Shown: positions 36,605-55,115, counted from the stretch's first letter. The stretch is 64,000 bases of DNA from Rostratula benghalensis (GCA_013399305.1 VXAI01000159.1:1078188-1142187), one strand, 5' to 3'. Translations and numbers: made by a program. The notes: a model not told the origin generated them from the letters alone.

Positions 36605-39600
36605 GTATGTCCAGTGCCTAGAAATGTTGAAGTTCTGGAATGCACTGTCAAGAATTCTGCCTGCTGGTTTTTTGTTTTTTTTTTTTCAGAATGAGCATAG
36701 GTATCCTTATATATTTGAAACATTTCCAAGTATAATTAGCATGCCATCACATTACACCATTTCACATAGCGCTGAAAAGCTTTTATTTCTGCCCTATTCT
36801 TCTTCCTTAAAATTAATTTAAGTTGGAACATTTAGTAGAAGGTCTGTGTGGGGGGGCTGTGATACATAAATGCCATCTCTAGAAGTACAATTCATTTTTA
36901 CCTTAAAAAAACCCCTTTACAGTCTCTCAGTTATAATTATTTTACTGAAAATAGAAAGGTGCAAACCAGAAGTGGTATCAAAACACATTATGGCTATGTG
37001 TATTCTCAAAATAATAATTTTTGGAAGAACCTATGTACAATAGGATATAGAGTAAACAGAAATATAGGATGAACATAATATTTATATGATATCTGTTCTG
37101 ACAAAATTGCAGATGTGAATACCATCATGAAAATGGATAATATTAATTTAGCTTTGAAATTACCAAATGACTGACTCCTGTCCTTCACCAAAAAGAAAAA
37201 ATCAGTGTTCTTAGTACAGATTCACAGACAGGAAAAGAAGTGTGTTTTGTGGGGTTTTTGTACAAAAAAATAAAAAATCATAAAAATCCAAGTGAACATT
37301 GGAGTCAATCTTTAGCAACTTGTCCATCAGTGCTTTACACAACATTCATTTTTATGTAACAAAAACCTTATAAATGTGCTCTGCAATGCGTGGAGGGTCA
37401 TATAATAAAAACATGATGATACTGACTTTTAGCTGAATTTTTTCGTCTTCTGTCGAAATTTATATGAATAAGTGAATTTGGAATGATACAAATTAGTCAA
37501 TCTTACTTTGGACCACTAATTACCTAAAACTTTTGACGGCAATTGTTTCTCCACACAGGAGAATCAATTCTATCTTTTGAGCTCATGCCATAATTTCTGA
37601 GGGTTTAAAGGTTTATTTCAGTGTTTATTATTATATGTTGTCATTTTTCTTTATTTTTCATGACCTATAGTTGGTTTTGCTTGATTCTTTCCTATGTTAT
37701 AAAGTGATATGTGAAGTGGTGTATGTGCTATTGGATATTATTTTTGTCTACACTATGCTGATTTAAAAATCCTTTTTTCTTTTGAAATATCAGATTTTTT
37801 TAATGTTTCTAGCTCCCATGGGCTCTTGAAATACCTTTCCATTGACTGATCTCATTCCACATTAGCAATATAACAAAAATGATTTATTATTCTTTTTTCT
37901 CTGAACAGTTTAATCTTTTCCTAGAAAAAAAGAAAAAAAAATATGATAGTAACATCAGTGGAAACATTTACCAGATTTTGCCTTCCTAATATTAGAAAAT
38001 AATTGTTTTCTGTTGATATTGCCCAACTTCAGGCTGTCACTACTTCAGTTGTCATTTACTTGCATAAGTGCTAATATTACAGTCTTTTTCAGTAATAACA
38101 GATAATTCATGGCTTCCATATCATTCTTTGCACTAACTTCAGTGGGAGTTGGATTGAGTTCTTAATCACAAGGTGATGCAGAGGATCCCACAAAAAGTAA
38201 TACAATCATATATTCCTTCTTACTTAAAGCCACGCAGGTAACAGTTCACAATTAATTAATTTGGTAAGAAAGAGCCTGAAAAGTACAGAAAATAATATTA
38301 ATCAAGGGATGTTAACAGCTGGATTTTGTGAATATGTATGTAACAAGAGGAGAGCATGTAAGCTAGAAAGAAAATCCACATTTTCTTATAAACCTGATCC
38401 ACAGTAATATCTGCTGACTTTATTAACCAGTGATATTTTTGTCACTGTTTGTCACAGAGCTGCCTGTAGCTTATATTTATTGTGCTCTTCAACCCAAATA
38501 TTTTAAGTACACATTTGTCGTTTTCTCAGCTGAAACCTTTTAGTCTGACATGAAAGGTAGTGGAACAAAACTTTCTCACTTGAATTTCCTTGCATTTTAT
38601 TAAATGAAAAGACGGGGAATTAAGACAAAAATTAGAATAACATAGTTTACAAATGCAAGCTGTCTTTGGTCAAGATAAATTTGTCGTTTGCCAGATACGT
38701 TTGTGATGTTGACTTCAGAAATCATTTATTATACTTCATATCTTAAGTTCTTCATTGGTAACTCTTCATAAAGGTGAAGGGGGAAACAATTATGGGATCC
38801 TTTTAGCTTTCACTCTTCATGGGAGTGACCAGCAGTAGACATGTGCTGATTTATTTTATGATAATGGAGTCATGTTTTCCAAAACTATTGAGAGGTTTTA
38901 CAGAGTTTACGATTTAGAGCAACAATGATAAATATTAATAAAAAACATAGTATATTATCTCGGTGACTCCCTTTTATTAAGAGCTAATATTTGCAACTAT
39001 AGCCGGCGCAGGTCTAGGACCAGTATTTTCAGGAGCAGGGGAAATTTTCAAACCATTCTTTCTGCCTAAGGGATGAGAAGATCTCCTACCAGTTCAAATT
39101 TTGTTACTAATCATAACAGAATATCTATATAAGTGAATTATATATCTTGATTTTTTTCTTACACAGAGAGTTTCCTTTTCAGATTAGTTTCGTCTGCTTT
39201 TATTACTTTGCACTCAGAGCTAAAGTAACACAAAGTGAATTCAGAATTGAGTGCAGCTCTCAAAAGTGGTAATGTGAGGGCATTCTAGATTTCCTAATCC
39301 CCTTTCTCAATTTCCACCTCAGTGTTATGGATAAATCCTAGTACCATTTTAAGTCAACAGCAGATTTTTTTGTTGACTTTAATGTCCTCATTATGTGCAG
39401 AATGACATAAATACTCATTTACCAATGCACTTCTGTTCCCTAGGCAGTCTCCTAAATGTCGGTTTTCTAAAGCTTTCTGATTCTGTTGACTCTACCACGG
39501 GGAATTTGAGATCAATAGTAATTATAAATCATCAGAACTCTATGCTAGCTAATATTAATGTATGTATCAGCAGGAACTGAGCTTTCTGCTTGCAGCTGGA

Positions 39601-40628
39601 TTTTTTTTCTCCTTTTTTCCTGACTCCTGATAAAGCTATACAAAACAGTAAGCACACCTTGATAACAGGTTTTGACAGTATTAGACTGTTAATTAGAAAT
39701 AATTTATGATTTTACAAGATTGCTTAAAAGCAGAATGTAAAAGTTTTCAAGCCTAAATATAGGTAATATAGGCACAGATACAGTAAATACAAACTCACTT
39801 TCAAATAATGAGTAAAGTTTCTATAGAATATTTATCTTTTTATGCAACTGTTTCTCGCTGGGGTTTCTTAAAGAATAATTAAAATAACCATGATTAGATT
39901 TTGGGTTTTTTTTACCTTTGCATTTGTATATTTAGTGAGGTTTAAATTAGTGCTCAGTTACCAAAGAAACCTCGGAGCTTACAGAATGTGACTGAATTTA
40001 GTGGATTTCTGATCACCTACTAAGGTCTGCACTTTAGTAGTTCCGAATTTCATTACGAGTTAGCCCTTCCTTCATCTCTGATTAGTATCTGGGAATATTA
40101 TAATCAGTTATTAAGAGCAGGAAGCACTTCTTAAATAAGGTTTCGTGTCCCTGATGCAAGCCAAATACTTTAGCTTAAAAAATGGACTTTCTTAGTTCAC
40201 TTGTAGAGAGGTTTTGTTTCTTCTGTAGAAAATATGCTAAAGGAACATGGAAAACATCAGTCTGAAAATGTCCCACCAGAGCTTGCGGAATAGATAGTAA
40301 AAAATAGTTCAAAATGCAGACATTCAAATTACTCATCTGAAATCCCTTTTAGAGATACTTTTGCCTCCCTTTTTCCCCCTTTTTTTTTTTCTTTTTTCCA
40401 CTTGAGTAAGCAAGAAGGAAAGCCTAACCAGGATTCCCTCCTGCACCCTGTGTTTACTCCTCTTTTTAAACTTTCTCTTTGTCTATCCATATATTTGTTC
40501 TCATTCTCGGCAGAAAAACCTTTGAGCCTTGAAGACTTTTAAATAAAGGGTTTTTTTGCTTTTGCTTTGGTGTCAGTTGGTTTCTTATCAAAGTGTTTGA
40601 TTTGCAATTTTTTTCTTGTCGTTTGCAG
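36605..40628 (+). other. KCNMA1: Intron upstream of the SRKR microexon, 4.0 kb
   Basis: AT-rich, with pyrimidine tracts in the last 300 nt (40364-40400 and 40465-40485) containing CTTTCTCTTTGTC-type PTB motifs, then a cluster of TGC motifs before the acceptor. No transposon recognised. Confidence 0.85.
40557..40626 (+). promoter_or_regulatory. UGC motif cluster upstream of the microexon
   Basis: TGC occurs at 40557, 40563, 40603 and 40624 within 72 nt of the microexon, embedded in T-rich sequence. SRRM4 (nSR100) uses UGC close to the acceptor to include neural microexons. The motif is seen; the regulator is inferred. Confidence 0.5.
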
Positions 40629-40640
40629 AAGCCGAAAGCG
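40629..40640 (+). CDS. KCNMA1: KCNMA1 SRKR microexon (12 nt, alternative)
   Basis: The 12 bases AAGCCGAAAGCG lie between TTGTCGTTTGCAG and GTATGC and fit phase 2 on both sides. They give RSRKR across the two junctions, the four-residue insert known at splice site 1 of vertebrate Slo1, between RCK1 and the linker. The insert adds basic charge and is reported to shift Ca2+/voltage sensitivity. It is far too short to be found by open-frame length; the identification rests on exact identity to the known insert, the splice sites, the phase and the correct position between neighbouring exons. Strong T-rich acceptor; the donor GTATGC is weaker than consensus, as expected for a regulated exon. Confidence 0.93.
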
Positions 40641-40757
40641 GTATGCCCTCTTCGTTACCTTTCCTTCCAACCTCAATCCTACCTCCACTCCTTCTAACTT
40701 CAGGACTAATTCCTTGCCAAGAACACAGGAAGATAACATCTTTGTCTATCTTTCTCT

Positions 40758-40846
40758 GTATATACACACACATATATACATATATATATATATTCATCTG
40801 TCTCTGTGTGTATATATATATATATCTGTGTGTATATTTATATATG
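40758..40846. repeat. Alternating TA/CA/TG simple repeat
   Basis: ATACACACACATATATACAT, then a TA run, TCTGTGTG and another TA run. It starts 118 nt downstream of the SRKR microexon, and the CA and TG parts can bind hnRNP L and CELF-type proteins. Confidence 0.9.
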
Positions 40847-43800
40847 AGCCCCCAATCTCAAAGAGGAGAGAGAATAGCATTTTGTCTCTCCATTTGTTCT
40901 CGTGACTCATGCACTAACTTCTTTGCAGGAAGTACAAAATAAAACAGTATAAGTTTTTGAGGCTTTTTTTTTTATTTCCCCCACCTTGTGGAGTCGTTGG
41001 TGTATCAGATTGTTGCATCAGAAAAGCAGACTTTATTGTTGACATCTACCCTCCTCTTTTTTCATTTGTACTGTATGGTGACGATGTATATTTCGTCTTT
41101 ACCAGCCCTCGTGCTGCCATATTGTCTCCATATTCACACCTTCATTTTTGTCCTCCTTTCCCCAGAGCCTTCCTTCAAAACACGTCTTACAATCCAGTAG
41201 TTCATGTTCTCTTGTAGTAACACTTTCCATTAACAACAACCAAATTCCTGATTCTTTGCATTGCTGGTCCTGTTTTGAGCCCAGTTATTCATAATACAGC
41301 ACTCATTAAAGCTATTGTACTGTTTCATGGATAATTTGTACTATATGTCACATTCATTTTAATGACATTTATTAAGCTCACTTATGAAAATGTTACCAAA
41401 TGTGTTTGTTTCCCAGTTTTGTTTTTTCCTTGGGATAGCATGTTTTCCATTTTCTTTTGGTATACCATGCTGTGAGCTCCTTTCTAGTCTACATTCTATC
41501 TTGCTGCTGTTGGTTTGGATGAAGTAAATAAGGCATGCTCTTCCATATCCTCTCCTCATTTCTCTTCCCCCTTCCAGCTTTGTTTTTCTAAGTGTTTATA
41601 GCAGTCTCTCTCAGTGTCAGTGGTGCTCTTTGGAGACCTATTCTCATTGTCCAGACATTTCAGTTTCCTTCACCGTACTTTCCAGACTTAACTTTCCATG
41701 TCTGTTCTGTTGCGTGTGTTGTATGTGTTATGTTCATTTAATTTTTAGCCTTATTCTCCTGTGGTTTCTGAGTAGATGTGTGAAAAGAGAGGTGGCTTCC
41801 TGTCAGTTTGGCATTATTGATATGATCCAACTGCAGAGAAGTTACTGCAACACTTAGCATCTTCAAGGATCTGCAGTTGTTGCACCTCTACTTCGCTTCT
41901 TGCTTTTAAGTATATATTATCTTGTGGTGAAGGCATGTTAACGCTGGCATGATGAGCAATATGAAGAAGTGTTGTACCAAGTGAATTTGCTTGCTCCCAG
42001 AATAAAGTATATTGTGCTGTTCCATTGTACTGATAATCAATCACTCTGGAACCAGAAGGAATAATTTAACTGTTTCAAAGTGTATTGAATTCATCAGCAC
42101 TGTTGAACTAGTTTGGACAATGCCCCATTAAAATACCTTATGCACATCCTGTAGACCATGCTGTTGTCAAGAACTTAACCCCTGGGAGCAACCTTTATTA
42201 TGCTTGTAGTAATTAAGCTTTAATATACGGTAGCATGTAATGTGCACTTTGTCTTTTGCCTTGTATTCTTTTTAGTGTCTTACTGGATTTTTCTGTGTAG
42301 AGCAATATGGATCTGAATTAACATCAATGATAGAGCCCAGAAGAAAGAAGCAATACTTGTGAATTACAAGCAGTGTGAAGCTGGTATGCACGCAACTCCC
42401 ACTGTGGGATTTGTGCACCTACCCTCACACTCCACTTCAAAACATACCCTGAAACGAAAAGTATTGTCTCAAACTAATATTTTTTTTTAATTCTAATTCT
42501 ATAGTTATGTGAATGACATGGCACGTTTTAAAAGGCCATTATGCTAATAGTGGTGCATTTCATCTGGGCATGGCATGAAACAATCAAGAAAAATAGTTGG
42601 TTTATTTCAAAATGTGGTAGCTATAGTCAGTAATACCACATAGTCTTGATCTAGATACTGTATTAAAAGTACTTAAACAATATTATATCTTCGTGATTAC
42701 TAGATGATATTGCTACTGTTTCAGTACACGGGGAATGGTACAGTACATCTACCACAAGGTTTAAAACAGAGTTGTTAAAGCTCTTCTCATTCATTCAGTC
42801 AAATTTTGCTGTTTGTGTTTCATTTAATTCAACAATTGATCTTTTCGTTTTTAGACAAGGATGATGGCAGTTACAAGGGTAGCCATAAATCTGAAAAAAA
42901 GGGAGCGTAACTGAATCAGACCAGTTTCCTTGATTCAGGAATGAACTGATTGGTCACTGATAATGGGATTCATCTCACCTAGCTTTCAATCTAAAAGTTA
43001 CATCTCTAATCTCAGTTATCCAGATGTAGTCCGTAATTGTAAGGGAAGAGACAGTTTTGAAAACAGCTTCTATGCTAAGATGGATGAGATGAATCTCACC
43101 TTTTGTGCTGTTTAAAATGTAAACTTGAAAGTAAAACCAAACAAGAATAGTACATAACTGAGGCTGCTGACAAGGAAAATTCTTTAAAGAGCTCTTCCAG
43201 TGTATGTCTCTACTGACTGACTTTATCTATGTCTTCCAGTTTTCAGTCTTCATATAGTGCTGCTTAAAATGTTGTTACCCTTGCCTATTTCCTGTGCTGT
43301 TCTTGCTGAGCATCTCCACATGCCTTTGTCAGCTCAGTTTTAAGACTTTTACTGCACCTCTTCCATCTTAATACGATCCCTGATTTTTTCTCAGAGAAGG
43401 CTGACAGTTATACAAATCTGAGAGTCATCTATGGTATAAATGCTATGACTAGATTAAGAGTTCAAAGTTATGCCCATTTACAACTTCATCAGTAATGGAA
43501 GCCTACTCAGTTTCAAGCTGTGCAAAGCAAATGTGGAGCCGTGCCACTTAGCCAGTGGCCTACCCATAAGCACATACAGTGTGACAGTGGTTCAGAGTCT
43601 AAGGATGGTTGGTTGGTTTTTGCATGTGGTTCACATGGAAGATAGCTTAATGTTATAGAAAGCTACAAGAATATTTTTTGTCTTCTAATGAAATTTTTCC
43701 ATACTGAAAATTTATTAGAAATCATGCTTTATATCAGCCATCAAACTTTCTAATGCTGGTTCAACCCAAGAAACTTCATTTGAGTCCAAACTGTATGTTA

Positions 43801-44520
43801 TTTGAAAGCCGGAGACAAACAAAAATAGCTTAACATCATAAATAAATAAATATACAGTTGGATGGAATTAGTCCTGTGCCAAAGTGTCTGTTCACAAATT
43901 TTCCAGCAGTTCAAACCTCCAACTATCAGGTTCTTCATGAAAAATCTTTTTCAGCAAAACATGGAAGACAATTAGTAATCAAAACTTTAGCTCACTTATA
44001 TTTAAGGGAAGACATAATGTGGTATTCTTCATCTAGGTTAGAATATTATTGTATTGTGCAGCCAATCATCCATGCACTACTAAAAAGGTATTGAGTAATA
44101 CTCATGTTCTGAGGTAGTTTCAGATAAATAAGAATGGATAAGCAGGTATTTACCTGTACCTGTATTTTACTGAAGGTAGCATGTATACTTAAAACATCAG
44201 AAAGATATAACCTAACTAGTGAATTGATGAAAATTAACATACTGTCACGAGTTACTAATAGATAACTATTTTCCTATGACACATAAAGAAGTCATCATGT
44301 CCTACTTAACTTTTCATTGAACAGTCTATTTAAGGAGATCCGTAAGTGTTAGTCTAGAATTTTTCTGACCACGCTTATTTTTCCTTAAACTGTGCATCTC
44401 AAATGTGCACTAATTCCCTTCATCTGTGCTTCATCTGCTTATATTTCAGTCAGTCTGGGAACTCAGTTTCAACTGTATAAATACTGTTGTTCCTGATTCT
44501 TTTCTGAACTTTGAGTTCAA

Positions 44521-44653
44521 TGTCAGGTTGGATGGGGCTCTGAGCAATCTGTGCTAGTGAAAAATATCCCTTACCATAACAGGGGGGTTGGAACTAGATG
44601 ATCTTTAAAGCTCCCTTACAACCCAAACCACTTTATGATTAATTCTGTGATTA
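44521..44653 (+). mobile_element. CR1 LINE 3'-end fragment
   Basis: TGTCAGGTTGGATGGGGCTC, AGGGGGGTTGGAACTAGATG and CAACCCAAACCACTTTATGA with an ATTCTGTGATT tail. Sense orientation, with a short segment in the middle diverged from the usual CR1 consensus. Confidence 0.92.
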
Positions 44654-45545
44654 CTGAGAATACAACTGAATTCAAGGGTGACTTCTACATTTTCAATGTG
44701 TGACATTTTCATTGCTCTGAGGTATGTGATCTTTAATATAGTCACTAAGTGACTCTTGTTTGACAAATGGACTAAATTTTGCTAGACATCAGATAACCAC
44801 AAAGCAAAGATTTCTAAACTTAGTATGTTGTTCCACAAGTGGCTTACGAGTTGTTGTATTATCAGAGAGTAATGGAACTGGCTTTTCCTAAGTTCATGCT
44901 GGAGAAGTACCTTAAGTTCCCATTAAACTCATTAAATCATATTTAACTGACACATATTCTGTTTACATGGCTGTAATTGCCATTTATTCAAAATGTTCGT
45001 CTGTGAAGGAGCAAGCAAGTCAAAAGATACTCTGGTTTTTGCAGTGACATGTGACCTCAGTCAAAAAAAGCTTTGTCCTGAGGAACATTTTTCTGGAACT
45101 GGAATTGTTAAGGGAATTCTGACTTAAAGTTTTTTGAGCTTGCTATTACGTCATTAGTTTCTGAGGTCTAGAAAAGTTACAAAATTATAAAATTTGATTA
45201 AGATCTTAGAAGCTTTTGAAGTATTTGGCACTCTTTCTTTGATTTCACAGGATGATTTAGGAGATAAAAGTGAAGTTATATTTTATTATAAAACCTTATA
45301 CTTGGAAAAATCAGGGATGCCATTTTCAACAGCATTTTTTTCCAACGCATGGCACAGAATGCATATGAATTAGCTATACATATTGATATTGAATGTAATG
45401 AGTATCTGTCCTTCTGTCCCTTTTCCTACATCTTCCTATACCTGTGAAACTCCTCAGCCTTGGACATATGTAAAAGTGAGACTGAAGCTTTCTCTCTTAA
45501 AACTCCAGTTTAGTTTCCCATGTACTGAGGTTCTCAGCTGTGGGG

Positions 45546-45566
45546 CTATATATATATATATATATG
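45546..45566. repeat. (TA)n simple repeat
   Basis: About ten TA units in the intron. Confidence 0.85.
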
Positions 45567-47609
45567 CATATTTACATACATGAGCTGCTTAAACAGATAC
45601 ATGCATCTCTAAATAACTGATGGATGCATTCTTGGTATGCTCATAAGCCTGGTTTATTTTTTCTCTGTCCTCTCTGTTCCATAGAATTTATTCTTTTAAT
45701 TCAAAACATTTCCATTGCTGTACATATTATAGTGGGTGCTTCTCAAAAAGGCATAACTTTGGCCAATGACACTACAGGTCTCATCAGAAATAATTCAATT
45801 GCTGCTTTAATGAGCAGCTTATTTAATAAATTCTGGTGGAGTCAGTAGAAACAGCTCATGGTTTGCTCTGGTTAAATATCAGTGTGTATATAAAACCAAA
45901 TCTTTATGAGCCTTTGCTGTAACTCTTTGCCAATAGCAGTGATGGGGCAAATTAATTTTTATTCCCAACAGAAGATTTTGCTGCTGGGGTCATATTGCAT
46001 TAACTGTGATCACATCTATATTTGCTGACTATTAATGCAGCAATGTATTAGTGAAAATAAATATATGTGAAGGAAGTATAAGGTCTAACAAAAATGAAGT
46101 CTATACACTGATCAATCTGAATTGATTTCATGTGTCTCAGAAAGCCTCGAGATACAAAATCATGCTCACAATACATTGCATCCTAAGTGAAATCACTTTC
46201 TTCTGATTTAAGGTTACATTTTCTGCCTCTTAAAAGAACCACTTCATTTGCTTATTACTTTGTCAAGTTTTAAGTTCTGTGAGAGCAAGTGAACATTTAC
46301 CTCAGCTTGTGGAGTTGGGGTTGTTGAGCTTTTCATAGGATTTTTTACAGTTTGGTTACAGTTTATCCATCACTATGAATGGGATGAGGGGAAAAAAAAA
46401 GAAAAACTAATCTGTTTTCACTGAAAACCTGTAATACTTCCATGGTTAAGGTCAACGAACAAAACAAGGGCAAAGAAAGTCTTTTTCTGACAGAGCAGTG
46501 CCCAGTTGTACCTAAGAAAAATAGTCAACCCTAACCACAGTATAGGTCTCTGGATATTTTAGAAGGAACAGTATACTAGAAATAAACGAGACTGGCATCC
46601 GTAGAAGATTTTTGAGTTCTATCAGATAAATTCGGAGCTCAGTGGTGGATTAAGGATTACCAGACAGTGAAGAGGAGAGGTGGAGAAGGAAACATTGATG
46701 CAGCTACAGACATGGTAGAAAGTTTGGGCAGAACGACTTTGAAGAGTTAGTTGCAGAAGGACTCTCTCCTGGTTCTTGAGAGGTGACCCATCTGGCTCTC
46801 AGACTTAAGATTCTCAGGGTTTTTTCTTTGAGTGCACTGATAGATCATATGCCTCATCTCCCTTAGTGATGGCCTGTTAAGGTATCTCTGTAACAGCTAG
46901 TAAGTGCTTTGGTGGCTTAAGTGACAAAGGTTTGAGCAGGTAATCTAAATTTTACTACTTGGATGTGGCTTGTGTGACTGGGTTCATATGAAGAAGTTTG
47001 TGTGGGGTCATTTGAGTTTTTTACCTGCCAGTTTTATTCTATTCTAAAACCTGTGAAATTGCATTTTAAGACTGCATTAAGTCAATGTTTTGATTGCAAG
47101 TAAAACTGTTAACCCCAATTCACTAACAAAAGAAATACCACATGCGAAGTTTATCTGTGCAACTTTTTTGTCCCATTTATCTGCGTGCATAATGTAGGTG
47201 TTATTTACACCATCACCTTTCATTTTTTGCAATACCACTGAAGTGTGCTGTGGAAATGAACCTGTTTTCTGTGATGATGACTTCCACTTTCTGTAGTTCT
47301 CCTCTCCTTTTTGTTGTAAAGCTTGAAACTGTGAATGAAGGAAAAGGAAAGATATCTGGATAAATGCTTTCTTTGGGATATAATTTCTGTTCCAGACTCT
47401 GCCACAGAGTATCTTTGTGAGAATGAACTAATAATTTAAACCAAACTTTTTTCAGATGACTTCTGATTGTTTATTATTTTGGGAGCCAGAGGCCAGGCTT
47501 TTGAAAATGCTGAGCATTCTTACGGCAAAAGTCCCTAGAAGGTGTATATGGAGCTATGCAATGCCAAATGCTTACAAAAAAGGACCTGAAGGCATCCCAA
47601 ATTAATAGC

Positions 47610-47735
47610 TACTATATCTCATAGTGACTTGATCTCTCATCTGTAAAATGGGATAATACTATATCTTCATTCTCCTTGTAAAATATATTATGTATTTGTG
47701 AATCTTTTGCATGCTATGGTGATGAACACCGCAGA
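47610..47735 (+). mobile_element. Possible ancient MIR-type SINE remnant
   Basis: CTCATCTGTAAAATGGGATA followed by ATACTATATCTTC resembles the MIR core and tail region, and the later TTTTGCATGCTATGGTGATG may be its decayed continuation. MIR-like copies are old and rare in birds, so this call is tentative. Confidence 0.35.
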
Positions 47736-49235
47736 AAAACACATAAGAAAAATATGATGCTGATTTTAAAAACAGATAAACTACACGAATCCATGCCTTC
47801 AGTAATAGCAGTAAAATACCACTGAATAAAGTTCCAGATTGTGAGAAAAAAGTAGTATGTGGCCATTAAATTAAGAACTGTATCATAATGTCTATGTAAT
47901 GGGGGCTAAGTCATGGCTGCATGACCCAACCTTTTAATTTTTGAGCAGCCTGCATACTCTTTTTTGTAGGGCCTCTTGGGCATGTGTAATCACACAAAAC
48001 AATACACTCATTTTAGGGCTTTCAAGTGTATTTTTCGTCACACTGATTTATTTCTAATGTATAGATATCAACTGAAATCTTGAATAAGAAACCTGCTGAG
48101 ATCCATTTTTCCCTCCTAATGATAACATGAAAGATTTTTTGCCGTCAAATTTTAGTTATGTATGTCTGTTCAGAAATGTGCTTTACTTATTTTTGTGTAT
48201 ATATATTTCCCAAAAATCAATTTTTGCTAAATCCATGAGTGTTTAAATTGCTGGTAGTCTTTATTTACTGTAAACTGAATGTATGCCATTAATACGTTTT
48301 GAATTACAAAGGCTAAGCTTTAGTGAAAGACAAAAAAAGAGAGAACTTTTGACAAGCTTAAGTCAAAAGCTTAGTTACATTACACATTAATAATTTACTG
48401 GAAGAATATATTTGCATCTCTATCTGTATATTCATAGTTAGCTTGGTACTTTGCAAGTTGCCTTACCTAAAATCTAGTGTTAAATTACTGTGAAAATAAA
48501 AAACATATTTCGTAGAGAGACATTGGGTATCTCACTTCTTGATAGTAGTTAATAATTTCCTTCATCAAAATTAGCTGAGGCTATTCTGTCACTGTGGTTG
48601 GGTTTGGGGTTTTTTTTTTCCCTTTTATTCTTTAATGGCTGCATAGCAGTGTTTTTAAAATCTTCTATTCATTTTATGTTTTTCCAGCTATCGTGACTGG
48701 TTGTCTTGTACCATTCCCCTTGAGTGTATGTGTGTATTTATTATTTTAAACAATAACATTATATGTTCAGATAGGGGTCCCATTAACATTCTGTTTCACT
48801 AGAAATTGGCAGAAATCTGCATCAAAGGGTTAAGCTTAATAAAAGATATTTTTTACTGTTACTGAGTAGTGGTTGCTGGTTCTTCCCTTTTCACCATAAT
48901 TGTGAATTTCTCACCACTGTGCATGTCAAAGCAAGAAAGCTGAAATGCTCAGCTTCACACACCATGTTTCTGATATGCTTTGTTATTTTGTATAGTCTAT
49001 ATTTAATGCAATACCGTAAGAAAACGGATGTAAACACGTAAAAGATGTGATTGTAGGTGGAGGCATGTGACTGTCTCAAAGTTAAGTTTTTGTAAAAAGC
49101 ATGTGAAACTGTTACTTGATTGGAAAGTTCAAGGAAGAATGGCTTAAAATTTCCTTGCAGCCTTTCCTAACTAGTGGGTCCCCTATAACAGAACCAAATA
49201 AAACTGTTTTGGAACATCAGTTAAAAGTTATCTAA

Positions 49236-53527
<4,292 letters not shown>

Positions 53528-55115
53528 TAATATTTCTATCACTCTCTCTCCTTTTCATGAACTGTTCAGCCTTGAAGAATATCTGTACATGTTTTACACA
53601 GTGGTGCAGAAAAGTTAAGAAATAAATGCACAGCAACATAGTAAGTGCCATTTGCATTTCTGAAGTGCATATGTTTTTACTACATTTCACACCACTCACA
53701 CATGTTTCTTCATTAAAAAGCCCATTATTGTCCGAAGCTAACAAAATCTGAAGAATTAAATCAGGTTAGATCTAATTGTGTAAGTTTCCAAGTCAAGAAT
53801 GAGCTAACAGTGAAGTTTTGCTCTCTTTCATACCATGCAGCAATCCAGTAATATCTATAGTTTTCTGTAAAGTGAAGAACTGCTGTCTATCTTTCTGAAC
53901 ACGATTCTTTAAAAGAAGAAACTAGGGAATAATATTCCATCATATAACTATTGAAATAAGTAATTATTGAAATAAACAATTGTTTTTACTGGAGGAAGGG
54001 ATTGTCTGGAAGAAAATATATATTAGCACCTCTTACATATATCCTTTTAGAAAATTCCATAGCTGTAATGCTAATATGTGCTTTAGTTAAGTTCTTAGTT
54101 CTGTGCTTTAAATTGTTTGGAAAATTTTGCATGAAGAAGTAATTGAATTTTGGGATTGAGATCAGCCTTTGCATCTGTATTTTTATAAATACATAAAGTT
54201 AGCATTTTATCCCTATATGCTTTGAAAGGACTTTTTGTAGGAGCTATCTCAAGGACATTTCAGCCAGAGATAAGTTTGACCCATGCATATTTATAATACC
54301 AATATCAAAAGGATTTAGGGATCCATTTCTCAATGGCTGTCTGAAAATTTATGTGCATTCTGTAGTATTCCACCATGAAAAAAGATCATTCCATTCAAAA
54401 GTACCAATCAGGTACTTTTAGTAAGATCTCAGAAAAGTTTGATCACATCTTTTCTACCATTGCTTTTAAAAGAAAAAAACCTCTTATTTATAGATCTAGT
54501 CATAGCGTTATCTCTGTCCTGCCTTAGAGGATGAAAGAAAGCTGCTTCGGAAACTGTCCCCTGCCTTTAAGGGGTGCCTGAAATCAATAAATTCTTGAAG
54601 GTTATTTTATAAGGAAAAACTATGTCACTGGAGTTTTTACCGAAACTCCTCTCCCCACAAAAACCAGGAGTGTGGAACGTAGTATAATTGAGAGACAGCA
54701 GCTGAAACACTGACAGCAAACGGTGTTTATCCTCCCAGTAGCCACAAGGAGAGTAAAGCACATGGAAAAGCCTGCCTGATGTGGAAGGAATGTATGTGCT
54801 GCCTAACATATTGGAAAAAAAATTGTTCAAGAACAGTTTATCCATGTGAGAATGTAACCTTTGAACTGCTGCCAAAGCCAATGAGGCTGCTGACTAAGTT
54901 CTGGTAAAGCCAGTTACAGATGCCTTGGGGTGTCTGTAATTCTCAAACCCAATCTTTTTTTCCAAATTACCCAACAGTTAAAGAGACTGTGTTACCTGTT
55001 TAATTTTATCTGATTCAGTCAATATTTTGTTTGTATTTTCTTCTCTGCTCCTCCTCCACATCGTGTATGCTTTTCCCAAAGAACTGTCCATAGATCTGCA
55101 CTTTTCATTGAGATC

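Noticed and set aside
36605..36821. Long open frame past the end of the LVFAKL exon
   Set aside because: GTATGT donor at 36605 and loss of family identity. The rest is intron that happens to lack stops.
40641..40942. Open frames after the SRKR microexon, rich in Tyr/Ile/His
   Set aside because: They read through a CT-rich tract and the TA/CA repeat. The microexon's frame is closed by splicing at GTATGC.
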